This document shows, in pieces, positions 1 to 7,441 of a stretch of 14,015 nucleotides of DNA. The first letter of the stretch is position 1, and every line of letters begins with the position of its first letter. The notes beneath the pieces are model-generated. The model worked only from the letters and a program-made list of their open reading frames with translations. It ran no database searches and was not told the DNA's origin. The position numbers were made by a program, and so were the translations under genes. This stretch comes from Gammaproteobacteria bacterium (GTDB lineage Bacteria; Pseudomonadota; Gammaproteobacteria; Steroidobacterales; Steroidobacteraceae): the NCBI GenBank assembly GCA_028293725.1, contig JAQGOE010000303.1, positions 1 through 14,015 on the forward strand, read 5' to 3'.

Positions 1-1152
1 ATGAAAATGTTTGGCATGAAGCGAATCACCATCGCCCAGCACGAGCGTGGCCTGTTGTTCCATAACCGGAGCTTCGTGGCCGTTCTCGAGCCGGGCGTGC
101 GGTGGATCTTCGATCCGCTGCGTCGGACCGAAGTGCAGATCTGTGACCTGACGGTGCCGGAGTTCGAGCACCCGCGCGTCGACTTCCTGTTGGAAGCGGC
201 CGGCGGGGCGATCACGGCGCATTTTCAGGTCGTTGAGATCTACGATCGGGAGGTCGGCCTGGTGTACAAGAACGGCAACATCACGGGCGTGCTCGCACCG
301 GGTAAGAGGCAGCTCTACTGGCGCGGTCCGATCGAGGTGGCCGTCGTGCGGCAGGATATCTCGGAGAACTTCGAGATTCCGGCGGGTATCGCCAAGGTGC
401 TCGTGCGCGCGAAGCAGCCGCTTGCCGCCCAGGTGGCAGAGGCTGTAAGTGCGGTCGAAGTGCCGGATACCGCGGTGGGTCTGCTCATCGTGGACGGCGC
501 GTTCGTCAAGGTTCTTGAGCCCGGTTTGCACGCGTTCTGGAAGTACCAGCGCGCGCTGAAGACCGAGATCGTGGACCGCCGCGTGCAGGCCATGGAGGTT
601 GCGGGACAGGAAATCCTGACTCGCGACAAGGTGAGCCTGCGTGTGAACCTGACGGCGCTCTGGCAGGTGTTGGACGTCGTCAGGGCGCGCAGCACGTTGA
701 GCAACTTCGTCGAATTTGCGTATAAGGAGCTGCAGTTCGCTCTGCGAGAGGCAGTTGGTACGCGGACGCTCGATGAGTTGCTCGGCGACAAGGGTGTGCT
801 TGACAGCGACATCGGCGCGACCGTACGTGCGAAGGTCGGCGAGCATGGTCTGGCGATCCACTCGGTGGGCGTCAAGGACGTGATTTTGCCCGGCGAGATG
901 AAGACCATCCTCAACCAGGTGGTGGAGGCTGAGAAGGTCGCGCAGGCGAACCTCATCAAGCGCCGCGAGGAGACGGCAGCGACCCGGTCGTTGCTCAACA
1001 CCGCGCGGCTCATGGATGAGAACCCGACGCTGTTGCGTTTGAAGGAGCTGGAGACACTGGAGAAGGTGACTGAGAAGATCGACAAGTTGACGGTCTTCGG
1101 CGGCCTCGACGGTGTTCTGAAGGACGTCGTGCGCATCAGGACGGATGGTTGA
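1..1152 (+). CDS. Slipin/SPFH (band 7) family protein with three N-terminal repeats
   Basis: 383 residues. The C-terminal half reads as a band 7/SPFH domain: from about residue 187 it has TEIVDRRVQAMEV, then LTRDKVSLRVNLTALWQV (about 206-223), the ALREAVGTRTLDELL block (247-261) and the GLAIHSVGVKDVILPGEM block (283-300) typical of slipins. An Ala/Glu-rich helical tail (about 305-360) should form a coiled coil. SPFH proteins build membrane-associated rings or scaffolds and often work with proteases or ATPases. No transmembrane helix or signal peptide is seen, unlike stomatin-type slipins, so it is probably cytosolic or peripheral. Unusually, the motif GLL-x(9)-VLEPG occurs three times (residues 17-32, 86-101, 160-175). 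The start is uncertain: the ATG is the first base of the window, so a longer N-terminus cannot be excluded; Met3 and Met6 are alternatives. Family assignment is firm; cellular role is not known. Confidence 0.85.
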   Translation: MKMFGMKRITIAQHERGLLFHNRSFVAVLEPGVRWIFDPLRRTEVQICDLTVPEFEHPRVDFLLEAAGGAITAHFQVVEIYDREVGLVYKNGNITGVLAPGKRQLYWRGPIEVAVVRQDISENFEIPAGIAKVLVRAKQPLAAQVAEAVSAVEVPDTAVGLLIVDGAFVKVLEPGLHAFWKYQRALKTEIVDRRVQAMEVAGQEILTRDKVSLRVNLTALWQVLDVVRARSTLSNFVEFAYKELQFALREAVGTRTLDELLGDKGVLDSDIGATVRAKVGEHGLAIHSVGVKDVILPGEMKTILNQVVEAEKVAQANLIKRREETAATRSLLNTARLMDENPTLLRLKELETLEKVTEKIDKLTVFGGLDGVLKDVVRIRTDG

Positions 1153-1185
1153 ATGAGCCAAACGCCTGATTCGTGCGCCATGACT

Positions 1186-1216
1186 GCCCGGCGGGATGAG
1201 ACCCGCCGGGCTTTTT
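1186..1216 (+). terminator. Rho-independent terminator after the slipin gene
   Basis: A perfect 10-bp inverted repeat, GCCCGGCGGG at 1186-1195 and CCCGCCGGGC at 1202-1211, encloses a 6-nt loop and is followed directly by five T (1212-1216). This is a classical intrinsic terminator for the slipin transcript. The next gene starts only 11 bp after the last T, so the hairpin also lies where that gene's leader would be. Confidence 0.9.
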
Positions 1217-1227
1217 GAAAGTTACGT

Positions 1228-2331
1228 ATGACACTTCACAAATTGATGCCTGAGTCCGCTGCTGAAAGTGCGCGAGCGCTGGCGGCTGGGATTTCGATTG
1301 ACCACAGGGAGTACTCGCTTGCCCGGGCGATCCTCAAAGGACGCGCCCTGCAGTCGTTCGATAGCATGGTCGGGAATTTCCCGATTCACCGGCTGGTCCG
1401 CTGTGTTGTCCGTGGGAGCATGGAAGACGTATTTGACGACCTGGCGCTCTCGATGGGTCTGATCCCACAGCGTTTGTATAGCGGAAGCCTGTTATTGGCG
1501 GGTCCGGGCGTGATTGCGTACATCAATGGGTCGGCGAAGGCTGGCTATTGCTCGTGCACCGCCGAGATCTGGGCTGACGGCAAATCTCGCGCGGACGAGG
1601 CTCGTGCAACCATGATGAGGATCATCGGCGATCGGCGCATGCTGGACGAAACCTTTGTGATCGACTGGCACTTCATCGCGGGCGGTGGCGGTTTGAGCAA
1701 CGCCTCTTTCGAGGAGATCGCTCACGAGGAATTGCACGATGAGGCTTACCCGGTCCTCGGGGAGCCCGTACGCGACTTCGTGAATCGCTATCTGGCTGCG
1801 AATGAAACCGTCCTGGTCATCCTGGGCCCACCGGGCGCCGGGAAGACTCGCCTCGTGCGTGCAATACTTGGCGAAATGTCACGCCGTAAAGGAGAGGGCG
1901 CTCAGGTGATGTATACCTGTGACAAGCGGGCGCTGGAGAATGACGAGATCTTCGTGAATTTCATTACCGGTGACCATGACGCTTTCGTAATCGAAGACGC
2001 CGACCACATCCTGACACCCCGCGCCAGCGGCAATCAGGACCTACATCGCTTCCTGGCGATCGCCGACGGCGTGATCCGAGCACAAGGGCGGAAGATCATC
2101 TTCACGACGAATCTGCCCAACGTAGGCGCGCTCGACGATGCTCTCCTGCGGCCGGGCCGCTGCTTCGCCGCCATCCACACACGCTCGCTGACGCCACCGG
2201 AGGCTGTGAAATTGATTGCCAGGATCTGTGGTGGCGACACCGAGCGCGAGCAGTTGGCTATTTCCACGGCACTCCCTCCCGGCACCAAGAGCTGCTCGGT
2301 GGCGAGTGTCTATCGGGCGTGCGCGAAATAA
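1228..2331 (+). CDS. AAA family ATPase with BCS1-like core and unrecognised N-terminal domain
   Basis: 367 residues. The ATPase module is in the C-terminal half: Walker A GPPGAGKT at 200-207, Walker B AFVIEDADHIL at 252-262 with the acidic pair in the order E256-D257 (as in the BCS1 group, rather than the usual DE), sensor-1 IIFTTN ending at N295, and LLRPGRC with R308 and R311 as likely arginine finger/sensor residues. Residues 1-190 match no domain I recognise; they are compact and soluble looking, with no membrane segment and no protease HExxH motif, so this is not an FtsH. The family couples ATP hydrolysis to remodelling of proteins or complexes; the substrate here is unknown. The start is the first ATG in frame, with a weak GAAAG six bases upstream; Met7 (1246) is an alternative. 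It follows a slipin gene in the same direction, but a strong terminator separates them. Confidence 0.8.
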   Translation: MTLHKLMPESAAESARALAAGISIDHREYSLARAILKGRALQSFDSMVGNFPIHRLVRCVVRGSMEDVFDDLALSMGLIPQRLYSGSLLLAGPGVIAYINGSAKAGYCSCTAEIWADGKSRADEARATMMRIIGDRRMLDETFVIDWHFIAGGGGLSNASFEEIAHEELHDEAYPVLGEPVRDFVNRYLAANETVLVILGPPGAGKTRLVRAILGEMSRRKGEGAQVMYTCDKRALENDEIFVNFITGDHDAFVIEDADHILTPRASGNQDLHRFLAIADGVIRAQGRKIIFTTNLPNVGALDDALLRPGRCFAAIHTRSLTPPEAVKLIARICGGDTEREQLAISTALPPGTKSCSVASVYRACAK

Positions 2332-2337
2332 TAACTG

Positions 2338-4458
2338 TCAGGGTTTATCACCCTTCAGATAAGTCCCGAGCCAGCGGTGCACTTCCTCATAGAAGTGCCG
2401 GCTGTCCTCGGGCTTGAGGATCCAGTGCCAGGCGTCCGGCCAGACGAGGAGTCGGCTCGGGACATGCATCCGTTGCAAGGTCGCCCAGTTCTCCAGGGTG
2501 TTGCCCAGGGGCACCCGGAAATCGCGCTCGCCAATGCTGAGGAGCATCGGCGTCTTCCAGTTCGCGGCGTAGGTGAGGGGGCTTTGTTCGCGCCAGATGG
2601 GATTGCCGGCCCAAGGCGGCCCGCCGTTGGTCACCTCGCGCTCGTAGATATAGTCGCTCTCGCCCCATTGTGTGGTGAGATCGACTTCTCCCGCGTGGCT
2701 TACGATGCACTTGTAACGAGTTGTGGTGGCTTCGATCCAGTTGGCGAGGTGACCGCCGTAACTCGCTCCCGCCGCGCATAGTCGCGTGCCGTCGACGAAC
2801 GTATAGCGGTGGATGGCCTCGTCGACCGCCTGGTTGAGCTCGTCGCCTGGCGTTTTTAGCGGATCGAGCTTGATGGCCTGCGCGAATTTCTCACCAAAGC
2901 CCGTCGAGCCCGTGTAGTCCGTCAGCAGAATCACATAGCCCGGCGCGGCCAGCAGGTGATAGTTCCAGCGCAGTCCGATCTGATCCGGATTGTTGGCTGC
3001 GGCGCCGCCATGGATCAGGGTGACCAGTGGGTATTTTTTCGCGGGGTCAAAAGCCGGCGGTAACACGATCATGCTATGGATGTTGCGACCGCGGGCACTG
3101 GTGAAATAGAAGTGCCGCGGCGGTTGCCAGTCGAGGGTTGCGGCCACTGCCGTGTCGAAATGAGTGAGATTCGCGTGCCGCCGCGTGGCCGGATCGATTC
3201 GTACTATCTCGAGCGGGCTCACGGAGCTACCGTAGCTGGCAAGCAGCGCGGGCTTGGCGGCTTTCTGTGGAATGACCAACGCGGTGTAGCCACCGGCCTC
3301 GGGCTCGATCACGGCGGTTGGTTTTCCGCCCGCGGCCGGGACTCGGAACAGACTTTCCTTCGCTCCATCCGGTGCAAGCAGGTACACCGTGTGACTGTCA
3401 GATGTGATGGCATAGACAGCGGGCTCACGATCGAAGTCGCGCGCCACCAGGGTGGCGTCGCCTCCGCCGGGCCAGGAAACGCGGGTCAGTCGCGGCAGAT
3501 GATAGATCTCCTCATCCTGCGGGATATACTTGAAAAAGAGCGCCTTGCCGTCGGCGCTGAATTGCGCGCTATCGTATTCCCCGGCAAGCGGAGTGACGAT
3601 GCCGGGCTCGGCGCCACCGGCGGCGGCCAAGCGATAGAGATGGAAACCAACATGGCCGGACGCAGCGTTCCAACGCTCGATAGTTGCGGTAAACACCACC
3701 TCTTTGCCATCCGGGCTCCAGACGGCCGCGAGCGAGGAGCTGGCGCTGGTGGAGTCGGGTACGCCCGAGAAGCCGGCACTGTGGGCCAACGCCGTTGCGG
3801 AAAGGATGTCCTTGGGTTTCGCACCCGGCTCGAGCGCTTGGACCAGCAGTGTCGGCTGGCGGTCGTCCAACCACTGGTTCCACTGGCGCACCGGGAAATG
3901 CTCATACACACGGACGTTGTACTTCCGGGCCTTGCGCTCGGCGGCGATTTTTCTGTTGGTGTCGTCGTCCAGGGCGTTGGGGAAGACAGCCGATTCGAAC
4001 AGAATGGCCTTGCCGTCGGGGCGCCACTTTGGACTGCTCGCTCCAGTGGCGACGTCAGTGAGGCGGCGCGCCTCGCCGCCACCGCTGAGGTCGAGAATAT
4101 AAATCTGCTCGACCTCGTCGCCTTCGCGTTTGGTGCTGAAGGCGATGCTGTGACTGTCGGGCGACCATGCGACGCCACTCTCGGGCGCCCGCGTGTTGGT
4201 AATGCGGCGTGGCTCGACCCCACCCTCGGCGGGAACGAGCCAGAGGTCGCTGGCTTCCTTGTCCGGCTCATAGGAAGGCTCGAGGACGGAGAAGACGACC
4301 CACTTGCCGTCGGGGCTGATGATGGGCGCGCCGACCCGCTTCATCATCCAGAGCAGTTCGTGTGTGAGAGGCGTTCCCGGCGCTGCCGTGGCATCCATGA
4401 ACGCGAGAGCCATGCCCGCGAAGAGCGCAGCAGCAACCAGACGAATCTTCAGTTTCAT
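2338..4458 (-). CDS. Exported S9 family peptidase (prolyl oligopeptidase/acylaminoacyl-peptidase type)
   Basis: 706 residues from the chosen start. An N-terminal signal peptide is clear: positively charged MKLKIR, a hydrophobic stretch, then a likely cleavage after ATA or AA around residues 24-27, so the enzyme probably acts in the periplasm. Next comes a beta-propeller of the TolB/DPP type with repeated ISPDGKWVVFS- and WSPDSHSIAFS-like blades, and from about residue 480 an alpha/beta hydrolase domain. The catalytic triad is visible: S566 in GASYGG, D646 in GERDFRVP and H678 in DAWHW. Such enzymes hydrolyse short peptides, often releasing dipeptides or acylated residues. The frame stays open 45 codons further upstream, but those residues are Arg-rich and precede the signal peptide, and they would overlap the divergent malic enzyme gene, so I reject that start. 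A GGAAGG (4461-4466) precedes the ATG with an unusually short 2-base spacer. It converges on the AAA ATPase gene with a 6-bp gap. Confidence 0.9.
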   Translation of the reverse strand: MKLKIRLVAAALFAGMALAFMDATAAPGTPLTHELLWMMKRVGAPIISPDGKWVVFSVLEPSYEPDKEASDLWLVPAEGGVEPRRITNTRAPESGVAWSPDSHSIAFSTKREGDEVEQIYILDLSGGGEARRLTDVATGASSPKWRPDGKAILFESAVFPNALDDDTNRKIAAERKARKYNVRVYEHFPVRQWNQWLDDRQPTLLVQALEPGAKPKDILSATALAHSAGFSGVPDSTSASSSLAAVWSPDGKEVVFTATIERWNAASGHVGFHLYRLAAAGGAEPGIVTPLAGEYDSAQFSADGKALFFKYIPQDEEIYHLPRLTRVSWPGGGDATLVARDFDREPAVYAITSDSHTVYLLAPDGAKESLFRVPAAGGKPTAVIEPEAGGYTALVIPQKAAKPALLASYGSSVSPLEIVRIDPATRRHANLTHFDTAVAATLDWQPPRHFYFTSARGRNIHSMIVLPPAFDPAKKYPLVTLIHGGAAANNPDQIGLRWNYHLLAAPGYVILLTDYTGSTGFGEKFAQAIKLDPLKTPGDELNQAVDEAIHRYTFVDGTRLCAAGASYGGHLANWIEATTTRYKCIVSHAGEVDLTTQWGESDYIYEREVTNGGPPWAGNPIWREQSPLTYAANWKTPMLLSIGERDFRVPLGNTLENWATLQRMHVPSRLLVWPDAWHWILKPEDSRHFYEEVHRWLGTYLKGDKP

Positions 4459-4460
4459 GA

Positions 4461-4466
4461 CCTTCC
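4461..4466 (-). promoter_or_regulatory. Shine-Dalgarno-like site of the S9 peptidase gene
   Basis: On the minus strand GGAAGG lies two bases before the ATG at 4458. It supports this start over the upstream open frame, although the spacing is shorter than the usual 5-9 bases. Confidence 0.45.
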
Positions 4467-4491
4467 GTGCGACCGTTATTCTCAAGCGCCA

Positions 4492-4497
4492 GAGGTG
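4492..4497 (+). promoter_or_regulatory. Ribosome binding site of the malic enzyme gene
   Basis: GAGGTG lies four bases before the ATG at 4502. It decides this start against the 66 extra in-frame codons upstream, which run back over the divergent peptidase gene. Confidence 0.6.
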
Positions 4498-4501
4498 CAG
4501 T

Positions 4502-6163
4502 ATGACTGACTTCCGCAACGAATCCGATAGTGCACGCACGAGTCCGGCCGCTCTCACAGGGTACGCCCGTCTGCGCACACCCCGTCTCAACAAGGGCTCT
4601 GCTTTTACCTTGGCGGAGCGCAGCGCCTACGGTCTCGAGGGGCTGCTGCCCCCTGGCGTAAGTACGCTGGAAATGCAGGTGGCGCGCACACACGCCGAGC
4701 TCGCGAACCTCGACCACGATTTGCAGAAGTACCTGTTGCTTTCGGACCTGCAATCGCGTAACGAGACTTTGTTCTACGCGGTGTTGATGTCGGATCCGGC
4801 CACTTTCATGCCCATCGTCTACACCCCGACCGTCGGTGAAGCGTGCCAGAAATTCGATCACATCTTTCGAGCGGCGCGCGGCGTTTACTTGCCTATTACG
4901 GCGCGCGGCCGACTGCACGAAATTCTCGGTAACTGGCCACAAACCGATGTGCGTTTCATCGTCGTCACGGACGGCGAGCGCATCCTCGGCCTGGGCGACC
5001 TGGGGGTCGGTGGCATGGGGATCCCGATTGGCAAGCTTGCCCTGTACACGGCATGTGCCGGAGTCCCGCCCCAGTATTGCCTCCCGGTTACTCTCGATGT
5101 CGGTAGTAACAATGCGGCGCTGCTGGAGGATCCGCTCTACCTGGGGTTGCGGCAGAATCGAGTGCGCGGCGCGGAATACATGGCGTTCATAGAAGAGTTC
5201 GTGGCGGCCGTGCAGACCCGCTATCCGAAGTGTTGCATTCAGTGGGAAGACTTCGCCAACATCAACGCGGTGCCGATCCTGGAGCGCTACCGCGACCGGA
5301 TCTGCACGTACAACGATGACATTCAAGGCACGGCGGCCGTGGCGCTCGCAGGGATTTTCGGCGCATTGCGGATCTCCGGCCAGAAGCTCACGGAGCAGCG
5401 ATTTCTGTTTCTCGGCGGTGGCTCGGCGGCAACCGGCATTGCCGAGCTCATCAGCGAGGCGATGACGCTCGAGGGTTTGAGTATCGCCGCCGCGAGGGCT
5501 CGTAACGCGCTGTTCGACATCAACGGTCTCATGGTGAAGTCGCGCACCGATCTGGCACCGTTTCAACAGCCCTTCGCACAGGACCACGCCCCGATCGATA
5601 AATTCGTGGACGCCGTGCGGGCGCTACGGCCCACTGGAATCATCGGTGTCAGTACCGTGCCCAAATTGTTCAATCAACAAGTGATCGAGGCCATGGCCGA
5701 GATCAACGAGCGACCCATTATCTTTCCGTACTCCAATCCCACCTCGCGCTCGGAATGCACGGCGGACGAGGCCTACCGGTGGTCGAGCGGCCGAGCCATC
5801 TTCGCGAGCGGCAGTCCGTTTCCGCCCCTCGAAATTGGTGGCAAGACCTTCGTGCCCGGACAAGGCAACAACGTCTACATCTTTCCGGCTATGGGTATGG
5901 CGGTCTATGCCACCCAAGCGACGCGCGTCACCGAGGCGATGTTTATCGTAGCGGCGAAGGCGGTCGCCGAGCAGGTGAGCGATGCAAGTCTGGCGACCGG
6001 CTTGATCTATCCGCCGCAGAGCCAGATTTTCGAAGCCTCGCTGCACGTCGCTATTGGAGTGGCCGAGTACATTTTCGAGAAGGGGCTCGCGCGGGTACAA
6101 CGTCCGAAAGACATTGCGGCTCTCATTCGGGCCTCTGTGTATCGTCCCGTCTATCCTTCGTGA
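4502..6163 (+). CDS. maeA: NAD-type malic enzyme (oxaloacetate-decarboxylating malate dehydrogenase)
   Basis: 553 residues, close to the 565 of E. coli MaeA/SfcA. It oxidatively decarboxylates malate to pyruvate and CO2 with reduction of NAD, in the cytoplasm. Family signatures are all present: YTPTVGEAC with catalytic Y108, LGDLGVGGMGIPIGKL with catalytic K178, the metal ligands E249 and D250 in QWEDFAN and D273 in YNDDIQGT, the nucleotide fold FLGGGSAATGIAEL (303-316), SNPTSRSECTA (411-421) and GQGNNVYIFPAMG (453-465). It belongs to the large malic enzyme class shared with mitochondrial enzymes, not the MaeB type fused to a phosphotransacetylase domain. NAD preference is inferred from the class, not shown. 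The ATG is preceded by GAGGTG. It is divergent from the S9 peptidase with only 43 bp between starts, and its stop overlaps the start of the exporter gene downstream. Confidence 0.93.
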   Translation: MTDFRNESDSARTSPAALTGYARLRTPRLNKGSAFTLAERSAYGLEGLLPPGVSTLEMQVARTHAELANLDHDLQKYLLLSDLQSRNETLFYAVLMSDPATFMPIVYTPTVGEACQKFDHIFRAARGVYLPITARGRLHEILGNWPQTDVRFIVVTDGERILGLGDLGVGGMGIPIGKLALYTACAGVPPQYCLPVTLDVGSNNAALLEDPLYLGLRQNRVRGAEYMAFIEEFVAAVQTRYPKCCIQWEDFANINAVPILERYRDRICTYNDDIQGTAAVALAGIFGALRISGQKLTEQRFLFLGGGSAATGIAELISEAMTLEGLSIAAARARNALFDINGLMVKSRTDLAPFQQPFAQDHAPIDKFVDAVRALRPTGIIGVSTVPKLFNQQVIEAMAEINERPIIFPYSNPTSRSECTADEAYRWSSGRAIFASGSPFPPLEIGGKTFVPGQGNNVYIFPAMGMAVYATQATRVTEAMFIVAAKAVAEQVSDASLATGLIYPPQSQIFEASLHVAIGVAEYIFEKGLARVQRPKDIAALIRASVYRPVYPS

Positions 6164-7410
6164 GTGAGCCATCGACGACCCCGGCGACGGCGTTGCAGTT
6201 GGCCGCCGATGCGGCGGCCCTGCTTTTCGAGAATGGACAGACTACCGAGCGGACCATCGATGATGCACGCCGGCTCGCGAAGTCGTTGGGCTTCGGTGCG
6301 GACGTCTTTCTTCGTTGGGGCGAGCTGATTGTTCGTCTCACCGGCGACGCCGCTGTGCACGAAAGGGTTATCGCGGCTGCCCCCACCGGTGTCGATATGG
6401 GGAAGGTCGCTGCGACCCTGGAGGTGATCGATCAGCTGACTCGTGGCGACATGGACGCTCCGGCGGCACAATCCGCCTTGCGGGCGGTCACGCAAAGGCG
6501 TCCTGTCTCCGACACCCACTTCGCGGTGTTCGCGGCGGCGGGCGCGGTGGCGTTGGGTGTTATATTCGGTGTGATTCACGCGTTCGCCGTCGTCGTGATC
6601 GCCCTGAGCGCGGGTGTGGGAGGGTACTTGCGCCGCTGGTTGGGTCGTAAGAGCCACAATCCATTGTTACAACCATTTTGTGCCGCGTTGCTGGCGGGCG
6701 CGGTCGCCGCGTTGGCCCTGTATCTACGGCCCGGCGAGCCCCAGCGATTGGTGGCGGTTTGTCCCTGTATGGTGCTGGTGCCGGGTCCTCACATACTGAA
6801 CGGCGCGTTGGATCTTGCAAGGTCGCGGGTTCCACTGGGCGCCGCGAGGATAGGCTACGCGGCGTTGATCATTCTCCTGATCTGCTCGGGTTTGCTGCTG
6901 GGTCTTTCCTTTGGCGGGACCACCTTGCCGGTCGCGGGACCTTCGGTTCCGGTGCCGCTGGGTTTCGACGTGCTTGCCGCCGGCGTTGCGATCGCGGCTT
7001 ACGGTACGTTCTTCGCGATGCCGGCCCGTATGTTGCCGCTACCCATCCTGGTCGGGATGCTGGCCCACGGCGCCCGTTGGGCCGCCATTTCCGTTGCCGG
7101 TGCGAGCGTGGAGGTCGCGGCGCTGCTGGCGTGCCTTATTGTCGGCGTCGTGATTACGCCGCTCGCCGATCGAATGCGAATGCCTTTCGCAGCGGTAGCG
7201 TTCGCCTCGGTAGTGGCGCTCATTCCCGGCGTGTACATTTTCCGCATGGCGGAAGGGTTCGTACAACTCATCGAAGCCGGGGCGGCAACACCTCCAGGCG
7301 TGGTATCGGCTACACTTGCCGATGGCGGGACTGCATTTCTCATCACGCTCGCCATGGCGTTCGGCCTGCTTCTCCCCAAGGTCTGTTTCGAGCGATTTTT
7401 CCGGCGTTGA
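6160..7410 (+). CDS. ThrE-type threonine/serine exporter family membrane protein
   Basis: 416 residues starting at a GTG whose last two bases plus the next A form the malic enzyme stop (GTGA, 6160-6163); translation is probably coupled because no Shine-Dalgarno precedes it. The soluble N-terminal part (1-118) matches the ThrE cytoplasmic domain, with TGVDMGKVAATLEVIDQLT at 77-95. From residue 119 on there are about ten hydrophobic segments in two halves. Each half carries a Pro-Gly turn after a hydrophobic run: VLVPGPHILNGALDL at 205-219 and VALIPGVYIF at 352-361, as in the fused ThrE/ThrE_2 architecture. Family members export threonine and serine with the proton gradient; the substrate here is unproven. 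No ATG exists in frame near the start, so GTG is the only sensible choice. Its position after malic enzyme and before a MarR regulator suggests an operon. Confidence 0.85.
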   Translation: MSEPSTTPATALQLAADAAALLFENGQTTERTIDDARRLAKSLGFGADVFLRWGELIVRLTGDAAVHERVIAAAPTGVDMGKVAATLEVIDQLTRGDMDAPAAQSALRAVTQRRPVSDTHFAVFAAAGAVALGVIFGVIHAFAVVVIALSAGVGGYLRRWLGRKSHNPLLQPFCAALLAGAVAALALYLRPGEPQRLVAVCPCMVLVPGPHILNGALDLARSRVPLGAARIGYAALIILLICSGLLLGLSFGGTTLPVAGPSVPVPLGFDVLAAGVAIAAYGTFFAMPARMLPLPILVGMLAHGARWAAISVAGASVEVAALLACLIVGVVITPLADRMRMPFAAVAFASVVALIPGVYIFRMAEGFVQLIEAGAATPPGVVSATLADGGTAFLITLAMAFGLLLPKVCFERFFRR

Positions 7411-7441
7411 CTGGACGCGATGCCTGGAAGTCGTGTACACG

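Noticed and set aside
2340..2354. Small inverted repeat AGGGT/ACCCT at the convergent ends of the ATPase and peptidase genes
   Set aside because: Only five base pairs, no T-tract on either strand, and it overlaps the peptidase stop region; too weak to call a terminator.
4453..4480. Possible promoter TTTCAT with GTTATT before the malic enzyme gene
   Set aside because: The -35 match is poor (two of six) and the spacing 16 bp; no better than expected by chance.
3076..4509. Long plus-strand open frame (477 codons) inside the peptidase gene
   Set aside because: Antisense to a clear S9 peptidase with signal peptide, propeller and catalytic triad. The translation has no recognisable motif; long antisense frames are common in GC-rich genes.
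4459..4593. Upstream extension of the S9 peptidase by 45 codons
   Set aside because: It would place an Arg-rich segment before a normal signal peptide and run into the malic enzyme gene.
4268..5587. 439-codon minus-strand open frame spanning the peptidase start and malic enzyme
   Set aside because: Overlaps both real genes, and its translation is rich in His, Arg and Gln without a motif; antisense shadow.
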